From CAYRFF01 sp964436125 (GTDB taxonomy: Bacteria > Bacteroidota > Bacteroidia > Chitinophagales > Saprospiraceae): 56,510 nucleotides of DNA. The stretch covers positions 1 through 56,510 of the forward strand of contig CAYTBT010000019.1 of NCBI GenBank assembly GCA_964436125.1, written 5' to 3'. The translations under genes were made by a program, and so were the position numbers. Under the pieces are notes generated by a model that made no database searches, had not been told where the DNA came from, and saw only the letters and a list, made by a program, of their open reading frames with translations. Shown here piece after piece: positions 8,723 through 17,315 of this stretch; positions within the stretch are counted from its first letter, which is position 1; each line of letters opens with the position of its first letter.

Positions 8723-9910
8723 CTAGATAACACCGAGTTCATTGCCTACTTCAGTAAATGCCTTAATCGCCTTATCAATCTGTTCTGCACTGTGTCCGGC
8801 AGACAATTGCACGCGGATCCGAGCTTGACCTTTCGGTACAACGGGATAGAAAAACCCAATAACATAGATGCCTTTATCTAGCAACTTATCTGCAAATTTC
8901 TGGCTAAGTGGTGCGTCATACAGCATTACCGGAACGATCGGGTGTGTGCCATCGAGTATATCAAATCCGGCTTCCTTCATACCATTTCTGAACTGAAGGG
9001 CATTTGCCTCGAGCTTATCCCGCAAATCAGTCGAAGAAGAAAGGATATCGAGCACTTTAATTGAAGCACCGACGATGGAAGGTGCGAGCGTATTGGAAAA
9101 GAGATATGGACGGGATTTCTGCCTTAACAGAGCAACAATTTCCTTTCTTGCTGCGGTAAAACCACCTGATGCACCACCGAGTGCCTTCCCGAATGTTCCT
9201 GTGATAATATCTACGCGATCTCTGACCCCACAATATTCCGGTGTACCACGACCGGTTTTTCCGACGAATCCCGTAGCGTGGCAGTCATCCACCATTACCA
9301 TCGCATCGTACTTTTCTGCGAGGTCACATATTTTGTCCAGCTGTGCGATATACCCATCCATGGAAAATACGCCATCCGTAGCGATAAGTCGGCGACGCGC
9401 ACCTTGTGCTTCCTTGAGTTTATCTTCAAGATCAGCCATATCATTATTTTTGTAGCGGTATCGAGCCGCCTTGCATAGACGTATGCCATCGATGATAGAC
9501 GCGTGATTCAAGCTGTCTGAAATAATCGCATCCTCCTTGGTTAAAAGCGGCTCAAAGAGTCCGCCATTGGCGTCGAATGCAGCTGCATACAGGATGGCAT
9601 CCTCCTGTCCGACAAAGTCTGCAATTTTGTGTTCTAGTTCCTTGTGAATATCTTGTGTCCCACAGATGAATCTGACTGAAGACATACCGTAACCGTGCGT
9701 GTCTATGGTATCCTTGGCAGCTTGAACCGCCTCGGGATGAGAACTGAGTCCAAGGTAATTATTAGCACAGAAATTTAAGACTTCAAGACCTTTGTCTGTC
9801 CGTATTTCTGCCGATTGAGGACTGATAATTATCCGTTCTGACTTGTATAAGCCTTCTTCCCGGAGATTGTCGAGTTCATTGCGGATTTCATTTCTTACAT
9901 TCTGAAACAT
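8723..9910 (-). CDS. kbl: Glycine C-acetyltransferase (2-amino-3-ketobutyrate CoA ligase)
   Basis: PLP-dependent alpha-oxoamine synthase of 395 residues. It cleaves 2-amino-3-ketobutyrate with CoA to glycine and acetyl-CoA, the second step of threonine degradation. Visible: His136 (LNHASI) that stacks on PLP, Asp208 (MVDDCHATG) and the Schiff-base lysine Lys242 in TGTFGKALGG. Length equals E. coli Kbl. It starts 11 bp after the SDR-type threonine dehydrogenase, so the pair forms an operon whose product is the toxic-intermediate-free route threonine to glycine. Other alpha-oxoamine synthases (BioF, SPT) are excluded mainly by context and the FCANNYLGLS start. Confidence 0.93.
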   Translation of the reverse strand: MFQNVRNEIRNELDNLREEGLYKSERIIISPQSAEIRTDKGLEVLNFCANNYLGLSSHPEAVQAAKDTIDTHGYGMSSVRFICGTQDIHKELEHKIADFVGQEDAILYAAAFDANGGLFEPLLTKEDAIISDSLNHASIIDGIRLCKAARYRYKNNDMADLEDKLKEAQGARRRLIATDGVFSMDGYIAQLDKICDLAEKYDAMVMVDDCHATGFVGKTGRGTPEYCGVRDRVDIITGTFGKALGGASGGFTAARKEIVALLRQKSRPYLFSNTLAPSIVGASIKVLDILSSSTDLRDKLEANALQFRNGMKEAGFDILDGTHPIVPVMLYDAPLSQKFADKLLDKGIYVIGFFYPVVPKGQARIRVQLSAGHSAEQIDKAIKAFTEVGNELGVI

Positions 9911-9921
9911 ATCTTGTGCTT

Positions 9922-10860
9922 TTAATTATTTTTTGATAAATGTTTTATCATATCTTCGACTAGCTGAGAGAGAGCGTATTCCGGTTTCCAGTTCCAGTCA
10001 TTTCTCGCCTCGGTGTCTAGGATTGAATCGGGCCAGGAGGCTGCGATTTGCTGTCTGTTGTCCGGCACATATTCAATCTCAAAGGAAGGTATGTGTTTTT
10101 TGATTTCTTTCGTAATTTCAGCGGGAGAAAAACTTAAACCGGAGAGATTATAGGAGGTTCTTGTGTGGATATCGGCTGTATCGGCATCCATGAGTTCAAG
10201 GACGGCACGTATTGCGTCGTCCATATAAATCATCGGGAGCTGCTCGTCTTCTTTCAAGAAGCAGGTAAATTTTTCACCTTTTATCGCACTGTGGAATATA
10301 GTAACGGCATAGTCGGTTGTCCCGCCGCCGGGCAAACTCTGATAACCGATGACGCCGGGGAAGCGGACACTACGGACATCGAGATTGTAGCGCTTGTGAA
10401 AATAATTTGACCATTTTTCACCTTCTACCTTTGTTATTCCATAAACGGTTGTGGGATTTAATGCGGTATTTTGCGGTGCTTGCTTGGGGACATCCGGCCC
10501 GAATACCCCGATCGAGCTCGGATAAAAAACCTGTTCAACATTGCACTCAACACAAGCTTCAAGAATATTAAAATACCCGTCAGAATTGACTTTCCTTGTC
10601 TTTGCTACGGCCTTCTCTCCATTGGCTGACAGGATGGCGGCAAGGTGAAATACCTTATTTACATCATATTTTTTAATAATATCGACCATTTTATCATAGT
10701 CGAGGACATTGAGGATTTCACAGGGATTATCCGGTAGGTGAAGCTCTTTAATGTCGGTCACAATGACGTTTTCTGAGCCGTACTTATTGCTCAAGGCCTT
10801 GGTAAGTACTGAGCCAAGTTGACCACCGCCGCCGGCGATTAATATTTTATCTGTTGCCAT
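9922..10860 (-). CDS. L-threonine 3-dehydrogenase, SDR/epimerase type
   Basis: 312-residue NAD-dependent short-chain dehydrogenase, like UDP-galactose 4-epimerase in fold. The N-terminal Rossmann motif is IAGGGGQLGS (8-17). The active site is Ser115/116 with Tyr140 and Lys144 (YGITK). Adjacent kbl identifies it as the threonine dehydrogenase of the non-zinc family described from psychrophilic flavobacteria and from animals, which oxidises threonine to 2-amino-3-ketobutyrate. It is unrelated to the zinc-dependent E. coli Tdh. A one-mismatch -7 box (TACATTGG, 10894-10901) lies upstream. Confidence 0.9.
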   Translation of the reverse strand: MATDKILIAGGGGQLGSVLTKALSNKYGSENVIVTDIKELHLPDNPCEILNVLDYDKMVDIIKKYDVNKVFHLAAILSANGEKAVAKTRKVNSDGYFNILEACVECNVEQVFYPSSIGVFGPDVPKQAPQNTALNPTTVYGITKVEGEKWSNYFHKRYNLDVRSVRFPGVIGYQSLPGGGTTDYAVTIFHSAIKGEKFTCFLKEDEQLPMIYMDDAIRAVLELMDADTADIHTRTSYNLSGLSFSPAEITKEIKKHIPSFEIEYVPDNRQQIAASWPDSILDTEARNDWNWKPEYALSQLVEDMIKHLSKNN

Positions 10861-11091
10861 TTATGTCTATTTACTGCTTTTTATAATGAGCTGCCAATGT
10901 AAGAAAATGTCCGACAATTATAGGGGATTTGTATTTGTTTATTTGTCATGTTTGAAGCATTTTTATCTGCCCGGTACATTGTTTCCCACCTTAAGTCCGA
11001 TGTACAGAAGTACCGTCTATATTTACGATAGTGAATGACGGATTTATGTGAATTATGCAACATTGTATGTTTTGGCGACAATGGAAATAAG

Positions 11092-12333
11092 TTATATCGC
11101 CGGGTTTTCTCCTTTCAATCTATCGCCTGCTTCCTTCCGCGTGCGATATTCAATCTGTAAAAGAATAGCTCCACTTAATGAACAGAAAGCTGTTGCCAGC
11201 GCTATGGGAAGAATAGAATCGGACAAGGTATAACTGACTAGTGCCGATACAATCGCTCCGAATCCCATCTGCATCCCTCCGATAAGAGCTGAAGCCGATC
11301 CTGCAAGTTTGTTAAAAGGTGCAAGGGCTTCAGTGGTTGTATTGGGCGTGATGAAACCAAGGCTGAAAAGAAAGAGCCATATTCCGATAACAAGTCCATA
11401 TAGTTTAATGCCGGGAATAAATAAGGTGATGAGCATAAGAATAGCTATGCATGCTTGAATGAGCGTGACAACTCTACTGATATCTGCAGGCATATATTTC
11501 TTGAGTACATAATTATTTAATTGCGCACCGAGGATATAGCCGGCGGCATTGGCGCCGAATGCCCATCCGAATGTCTTTGCTGTGAAGTGAAACATGTCCA
11601 CATAGATAAAGGAAGCACCGGAAATATAGGCAAATAAGCCTGAATAAAGCAGGGAACTGGCAAAGCTATAAAACAAGAAATTGCGGTTGAAAAAGACCTT
11701 TTTATAATCGCTGAATATCGCTTTTGGCTTCAGTTGAATCGACTTGTCGGGCGTTTTACTTTCCTTGAGAAACAGACTTATGGATATGATGATGAGAAAG
11801 GAATAAGCCGTGAGGAAATAAAAGAGAAAACGCCAGCCAAAATGAGCCACAAAATATCCGCCTATGGTCGGTGCAAGTATCGGTGCAATTCCCATCACTA
11901 GCATCAGCATTGAGAAAACCCGTGCCATCTGTTGCGGTGCAAAGAGGTCACGGACTATTGCCTTACTCGTGATAATCCCTACGCAAGCGCCGAAGGCCAT
12001 CAAGACACGTAAACCGATAATCTGATAGACATTTGACGCAAGTCCTATACCGAGCGCTGAAAGACAGAATACAATAAGGCCAATCTGCGTGGGAGGCTTC
12101 CGCCCAAATCGATCGGTGAATGGACCTAAAACTATCTGACCGACTCCAATTCCAAATAAATATGCGGTAAGTGTATATCCGATTAAGGCAGACGTAGTGT
12201 TCAGATCAGCTTCCATCGCACTGAAAGCCGGAAGATACATGTCTATGCTCAATGGACCTATGGCCATCATGCTCCCCAGGATGAGAATGAGTCCGAGTAG
12301 CGAGCGGCCACTTTGTGCTTTCTTGCCATTCAT
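11092..12333 (-). CDS. Bcr/CflA family multidrug efflux MFS transporter
   Basis: 413 residues, 12 predicted membrane helices, major facilitator superfamily of the drug:H+ antiporter-1 type. Features include the D-motif region IDMYLPAF in helix 1, the loop 2-3 motif GPFTDRFGRKPP and the helix 5 motif C region (GIAPILAPTIGG), characteristic of drug exporters. E. coli Bcr exports bicyclomycin and other compounds; the substrate here is unknown. No local regulator is visible. The -7 box ends only 4 bases before the start codon, so the mRNA may be leaderless. Confidence 0.9.
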   Translation of the reverse strand: MNGKKAQSGRSLLGLILILGSMMAIGPLSIDMYLPAFSAMEADLNTTSALIGYTLTAYLFGIGVGQIVLGPFTDRFGRKPPTQIGLIVFCLSALGIGLASNVYQIIGLRVLMAFGACVGIITSKAIVRDLFAPQQMARVFSMLMLVMGIAPILAPTIGGYFVAHFGWRFLFYFLTAYSFLIIISISLFLKESKTPDKSIQLKPKAIFSDYKKVFFNRNFLFYSFASSLLYSGLFAYISGASFIYVDMFHFTAKTFGWAFGANAAGYILGAQLNNYVLKKYMPADISRVVTLIQACIAILMLITLFIPGIKLYGLVIGIWLFLFSLGFITPNTTTEALAPFNKLAGSASALIGGMQMGFGAIVSALVSYTLSDSILPIALATAFCSLSGAILLQIEYRTRKEAGDRLKGENPAI

Positions 12334-12337
12334 GCTG

Positions 12338-12345
12338 CAAATATA
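12338..12345 (-). promoter_or_regulatory. -7 box abutting the Bcr/CflA start codon
   Basis: Minus-strand TATATTTG followed by CAGC and then the ATG at 12333. It matches TAnnTTTG fully; the -33 box is poor. If used, transcription would start at or within a base or two of the start codon. Confidence 0.45.
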
Positions 12346-12481
12346 GAAATCTGTTCTAGCAATCTTAATGTAGTGCCACGCAATTCTTCAATGAATGCAA
12401 TTCACTTTTCTGCACTTCTTTTTCAGAGTGCGGTTGATTCATGTCCTTGTGTAAATCTATGAAATGGGCTGAATAGAACGC

Positions 12482-13489
12482 TTATCCCTCTTCATCTTCC
12501 CCATAGACCAGATTGATGAAGTCCTCCTTAGGTAGCTCACCGAAGTATTCCTTGATTTCAATACCATTAAGCGCATCGATGATATCAGCTTTTTCATAAC
12601 GGAGACCGACCATAAGATCTTCAATATCGCTGATAGGCTTGGCATTAAAGAAGTCTCCATAAATCTTGAAGCTTGTTATGCGACCTTTTTCTGCATAGAT
12701 ACGCAGATCGATTTCTCCGACCGGAAATCGCTTTGTCCTGTGGATATTGAACTTCGGTGAGTGTCCGTAGTTCCAGTCCCATTGATCGTATTTCTCTGCT
12801 TTTAAGTCGTGAACTGCTTTCCATTCATCTTCCGTGAGATGATATGTTTCAAAGTCATCTCTATCTTCATAGAGTCCGTGGAGTATGGCAGAACGAAATT
12901 CTTCCGTGGACATCGGATTGTCGAGGAATTCACTGATATTGGCGACGCGGCTGCGGACAGATTTATGTCCTTTGGATTGAATCTTGCTCATTTTGACATT
13001 TAAGGCATTGGCAACCTCGCTCATCTCGCTATTGTAGAGGAGTGTTCCGTGACTGAGCATGCGCTGGCCTGTTGAGAATTGAGCATTCCCGGAGATTTTC
13101 CGATCATTTACGACAATATCATTTCTCCCCTTGAGTTCTGCGGGTACGCCGATCTTATTGAGCACCTTGATTACCGGTGCGGTGAATTTGCGGAAGTTGT
13201 TTAAATTCTTGATATTGTAATCAGTCATAAAGCTGAAATTCAGGTTCCCAAAGTCGTGATATACTGCTCCACCACCGGAAACCCGTCTCACGACCTTAAT
13301 ATCGTGTTCATCGACGTATTCCTTATTGATTTCTTCAAGTGTATTCTGATGCCTACCGATGATGATCGATGGTTGATTTATATAAAATAGGAGATAATCT
13401 GTGCCGTCTTTAAAATTTCTTACAGCATATTCTTCAAGTGCCAGATTAAGATGTGGGTTATTGTTGCCTTCGTTTTCTATGAATATCAT
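12482..13489 (-). CDS. lplA: Lipoate-protein ligase A
   Basis: 335-residue enzyme that activates free lipoate with ATP and transfers it to lipoyl domains, such as GcvH and the E2 at 47.5-48.9 kb. The conserved RRVSGGGAVYHD motif is at about 68-79, with the GRNDIVVNDRKISGNAQ substrate-lysine segment after it. The C-terminal accessory domain (about 245-330, GRITSFKIYGDFF) is present, so it resembles full-length bacterial LplA rather than a split archaeal form. Monocistronic, with a -7 box about 30 bases upstream. Confidence 0.93.
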   Translation of the reverse strand: MIFIENEGNNNPHLNLALEEYAVRNFKDGTDYLLFYINQPSIIIGRHQNTLEEINKEYVDEHDIKVVRRVSGGGAVYHDFGNLNFSFMTDYNIKNLNNFRKFTAPVIKVLNKIGVPAELKGRNDIVVNDRKISGNAQFSTGQRMLSHGTLLYNSEMSEVANALNVKMSKIQSKGHKSVRSRVANISEFLDNPMSTEEFRSAILHGLYEDRDDFETYHLTEDEWKAVHDLKAEKYDQWDWNYGHSPKFNIHRTKRFPVGEIDLRIYAEKGRITSFKIYGDFFNAKPISDIEDLMVGLRYEKADIIDALNGIEIKEYFGELPKEDFINLVYGEDEEG

Positions 13490-13519
13490 ATTACTTTATT
13501 TTATCCGCTTAGTGAAGCC

Positions 13520-13527
13520 CAAAAGTA
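13520..13527 (-). promoter_or_regulatory. -7 box of lplA
   Basis: Minus-strand TACTTTTG, a full TAnnTTTG match 30 bases upstream of the ATG at 13489. A T-rich stretch about 18-20 bases further upstream is a weak -33. Confidence 0.5.
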
Positions 13528-13632
13528 CAATATATTCCGTGAAAACTCCATAATAGGCCCAGGCTTTTCTGCTGTTTAGAAGAAGTAGATGGGTAAATGT
13601 CAAGATGAGAATCCCTTCCTAGCGAAAGCTTA

Positions 13633-13664
13633 TTTGGATAAAATTATTGTATTTTCTACATTTA
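13633..13664 (+). promoter_or_regulatory. Bacteroidota-type promoter of the antiporter gene
   Basis: TTTG at 13633-13636, exactly 20 bases, then TACATTTA at 13657-13664 (one mismatch to TAnnTTTG). Start codon at 13747. Confidence 0.6.
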
Positions 13665-13746
13665 AATTCCGGGAAAGAGAAAATAGGACAATTTTAAGGG
13701 GGACAAGTATATATAAACTTAAGATAGAAGTAGTAAAACGATTCCA

Positions 13747-15642
13747 ATGTTTGAACTTGCAGGACTTGTAATTTTTGGTGTATTAGCACAATGGCTTGCC
13801 AATAAGATAAAAATACCGGCGATATTGCCGCTTATTCTCATAGGCTTGGCACTAGGTCCATATTCTACCTTTATAACACCGGATGGAGATAAATTGATTG
13901 AGCCTATGTGGAATGGGCTCAACGGTATTTTCCCGGGTGAAAAGATGTTTTATTTTGTCTCACTTGCCGTCAGTATTATTCTCTTTGAAGGCGGTATGAC
14001 CTTGCGCAGGGCTGAAGTGTTGAACGTCAGTAAAGTGGTTTTCCGTCTTATCACCATCGGAGTTTTAATATCCTTTATCGGCTCCGGAATAGCAGCACAT
14101 TATCTCTTTGATTTAAGTTGGGGAGTCTCCTTTTTATTTGCCTCGCTAGTCGTTGTAACAGGACCTACGGTAATCCGACCTATACTCCGGCATATTCCAT
14201 TGAAGAAAGATGTATCAGCCGTCTTGAGATGGGAAGGCATAATCATCGATCCCATAGGAGCGGTAGCAGCGGTACTTGTCTTTAATGTCATTTCTTCTAC
14301 CAAGGGGCAATTCACGACCGTTGAAACCATCATTTCGTTCGGTGAAATACTCGTTGTCGGCTTTGCTTTCGGTGACGCATTTGCACATGGGCTCTCGTAT
14401 TGTATCCGGAAAAACCTGGTGCCCAAGTTCCTCATGAATATATTTACCCTTGCCATGGTGATAACGGTATTTGTACTCTCCAATTTTCTTGCGGAGGAAA
14501 GTGGCCTTATTGCCGTTGTCGTAATGGGAATGATGATCGGCAATATGGATTTGCCCAACTTTGAGGAGATGCACTACTTCAAGGAATCCTTGAGTGTCCT
14601 CCTCGTATCAATCCTGTTTATCCTCCTTGCTGCCAATATTGATGTCGAGCAGCTTCAACTGATCTACAGCTGGCAAGCCTTGATCTTATTTGCCATTCTC
14701 GTCTTTGTTATCCGACCACTAGGCGTGTTCTTAAGCGGCATAAATTCACCGCTGACCTTTAAAGAAAAACTCTTTATTACCTGGGTCGGTCCACGGGGTA
14801 TTGTTGCTGCCGGTGTGTCGTCTTTATTTGGGATTAAGCTTTCGCAAATAGGCGTTCCGGGTGCCGAATACATCACGCCACTGGTATTTATGGTCGTTCT
14901 GGGCACCGTTATTCTCAATGCAACAACCGCGCGATGGGTTTCTAAGTTGCTCGGTGTCTTCCTGAATAAGCCGGGCGGAATCTTGATTGTAGGTGCTTCT
15001 CATGTCTCGCGCTTGATCGCTACTTATCTACAGGAAAATGACAGGCACGTCGTTCTCATCGACACCAATCACAAAAACATCAAAAGAGCTAAGGATGCCG
15101 GCCTTGAGGCTTATGAAACAAGCATATTTTCCGATGATCTGGACGATAATCTCGCCGTGAGTGATATCGGCTATATTATGGCACTTACGGATAATCCGGA
15201 CATCAATGAAACCGCAATTAAACGCTTCAAGAAACACTTTGGAGAAAGAGGAACCTTCCGACTTGTTTCCCCCGAGGAAATTGCGGATCCGGAGAATAAT
15301 CCCAGAGAAGGCCTTTTCTCCTATACTGTCGATTATTTTAAGCTTATTGAAGTAGCTCGGAAATATCCTTATATTCACGAATTAAGGATAAATTCCCGAG
15401 AACATTACCTCGGCATGATAGAAATTGCCAAGACCCACGATGATATTATCCCATTATTTGTCAAGGATAAGGAAGGCAAGCTGAGTATTATTCCTTCAAA
15501 TAGCCATAATGTGGAGATTTTAGGTGATGGTTATAAGCTCGTTTATCTCGGGCGTACTGTTGATGAAGGAAGAGTACTGAAAAGCAATATAGATTATTCA
15601 GGTAGCGCATCAATGTCGGAGGGCAGGACGGAGGAGGAGTGA
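13747..15642 (+). CDS. CPA-type cation:proton antiporter with a TrkA-N (RCK) domain
   Basis: 631 residues. Residues 1 to about 405 form 12-13 membrane helices of the NhaP/Kef antiporter fold: FEGGMTLR in an early helix, WEGIIIDPIGAV with the transport-site Asp, and VGPRGIVAAGVSSL. From about 413 a Rossmann-type TrkA-N domain follows (GGILIVGASHVSRL), ending in a C-terminal region of roughly 90 residues. It should exchange Na+ or K+ for H+ with gating by a nucleotide bound to the RCK domain. The exact ion cannot be read from sequence. Single gene with its own promoter. Confidence 0.92.
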   Translation: MFELAGLVIFGVLAQWLANKIKIPAILPLILIGLALGPYSTFITPDGDKLIEPMWNGLNGIFPGEKMFYFVSLAVSIILFEGGMTLRRAEVLNVSKVVFRLITIGVLISFIGSGIAAHYLFDLSWGVSFLFASLVVVTGPTVIRPILRHIPLKKDVSAVLRWEGIIIDPIGAVAAVLVFNVISSTKGQFTTVETIISFGEILVVGFAFGDAFAHGLSYCIRKNLVPKFLMNIFTLAMVITVFVLSNFLAEESGLIAVVVMGMMIGNMDLPNFEEMHYFKESLSVLLVSILFILLAANIDVEQLQLIYSWQALILFAILVFVIRPLGVFLSGINSPLTFKEKLFITWVGPRGIVAAGVSSLFGIKLSQIGVPGAEYITPLVFMVVLGTVILNATTARWVSKLLGVFLNKPGGILIVGASHVSRLIATYLQENDRHVVLIDTNHKNIKRAKDAGLEAYETSIFSDDLDDNLAVSDIGYIMALTDNPDINETAIKRFKKHFGERGTFRLVSPEEIADPENNPREGLFSYTVDYFKLIEVARKYPYIHELRINSREHYLGMIEIAKTHDDIIPLFVKDKEGKLSIIPSNSHNVEILGDGYKLVYLGRTVDEGRVLKSNIDYSGSASMSEGRTEEE

Positions 15643-15838
15643 ATCGCGATAGATTGAAGCCTGTGGATGGATTTCATTGACTTAATTCTCTATAATTTAG
15701 CATAGAGTGGGTTTAGGATGTGGATCTGATGTCCCTGCGATCATCTTTTGTTCTTTTTTCCTAGTGTTTTTATCCATTTCCTACAATATCATTATATTAC
15801 AGGAGAAAAATAAAGAGGCGATATGCTTGCCTTAATTT

Positions 15839-17122
15839 ATGAAGCTCCTTGTCCATACACGGTTATTCCCCGGAATTTGTGTTCTATTCATAATGTGTGC
15901 AATTCCTGCGGTCTCTTCATGCCAGATTGATCAGTCGGATGCAATATTCAAGAATATGCAATTCAGTATAATTGAGCAAGAGCTGTTTTATGATGAAGTG
16001 GAAGTAGAACTTGAAGTGTTATCCCATGATGAGAATTATGATCAATACGGACATTTGAGCGTGAGCTATATACTCTACGAACGAGGTAATTACCAATTTC
16101 CAATACTAGAAAATACACAAGCATCAGCACTCTATATTCATACGGATGCAGAGGGAAATTATGAAGAAGATCTGACCGTGAATATTCCTGTAAATTCCTT
16201 TATTCCGGGTGAAAGAGATTATTCTCTAGAGCTCATTCTTTCGGATCCATATAGCGATGTAAGCCTGATTTATCGGGTGCCATTGAGCTTGGAAGCGAAG
16301 CTTTCTGCCGCAATAGATACTTTCATGAAGGAAATGGTGAAAGAGTTGCGTTTTTCTGAAATGCTTGTGAAAAGGAATGAAGACGAGCTTATTTTTATAG
16401 GAACCGCACAACTGAATCCGGATGATGGACGGCCGGAGAATGCACAATATAATACGACCGGAGTAGAATTGCGCTTGAGTTTATGCCACGAGGGTGCGCA
16501 ATATTCACAAGATGTTTATGCATTGTGGATTCCCCGAGAAAAGTATTGCACAATAAAATTTGCCTTGCCATATACGAGTATCCTTGTACCGCCGGGCTCC
16601 GGTACCTACACTTATCAGATTGCAATGAAAAGCGAATTTATGGATACATTTAAGCTTGTTTATGAAGATAGTATCAGCTTTACGCAGCCACAATTGCGCC
16701 TTTTTCACTTTGAGTTGAGTGGCCTTAATGTCGATGTAAGCGAGATGGATGTAAATTTTGGCTTGTTTAGTTCCGCTAAGCATAATTCCGGCTATGGCCT
16801 GGGAGATCTGTTTATTCGATTTGAGAGTCCATTCCGGGTGTTGTATGATACTGATTACGCACAGAATAAAGGCAATATGCAAGCGGTGAAGGGCTTGTTT
16901 CAATTTGATCCAGAGGAGATGTTAAGGATAGTATTTATGGATCATGACTTCCTGCGATCCGAAACGATAAAATCATTGCCTATAAGTGATTTGACTCCCG
17001 GCGTACACGAGAAAGTTATACAGAATGTCAGTGAAGTATTCAGTTGCACCTTGAAATACAGCATCACTGAGCTCGATGCGGATAACTTCCGGGAAATACT
17101 GCACGATAATCAGGCAAATTAG
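15839..17122 (+). CDS. Hypothetical lipoprotein, beta-rich, unknown function
   Basis: 427 residues. The N-terminus has a basic start, a hydrophobic core (GICVLFIMCAIPA) and a lipobox-like AVSSC at about residues 24-28, so it is probably lipid-anchored. The rest alternates short hydrophobic and polar stretches typical of beta sandwiches and has no motif I recognise. No internal repeat is obvious. It lies alone, about 190 bp before the HEAT-cyclophilin gene in the same direction. Function not assignable. Confidence 0.75.
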   Translation: MKLLVHTRLFPGICVLFIMCAIPAVSSCQIDQSDAIFKNMQFSIIEQELFYDEVEVELEVLSHDENYDQYGHLSVSYILYERGNYQFPILENTQASALYIHTDAEGNYEEDLTVNIPVNSFIPGERDYSLELILSDPYSDVSLIYRVPLSLEAKLSAAIDTFMKEMVKELRFSEMLVKRNEDELIFIGTAQLNPDDGRPENAQYNTTGVELRLSLCHEGAQYSQDVYALWIPREKYCTIKFALPYTSILVPPGSGTYTYQIAMKSEFMDTFKLVYEDSISFTQPQLRLFHFELSGLNVDVSEMDVNFGLFSSAKHNSGYGLGDLFIRFESPFRVLYDTDYAQNKGNMQAVKGLFQFDPEEMLRIVFMDHDFLRSETIKSLPISDLTPGVHEKVIQNVSEVFSCTLKYSITELDADNFREILHDNQAN

Positions 17123-17315
17123 CTATTTGAAAATGGGAAGTGCATGGATATCGCATACTCAATGGATCATATATTGTACTCAATTTCCGGGATTTCTACT
17201 ATTGGTACAGGCTGAACAAATGAATGAAACGACATAATACTCTTCAAATATTTCCTATTCTTCCTTTTTCCTCTTTACTTTGTACGCAATTAATTTCGAT
17301 GATGAAATTCACTGA

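Noticed and set aside
17240..17290. -7 box TACTTTG before the HEAT-cyclophilin gene
   Set aside because: One base short of TAnnTTTG and without a -33 box.
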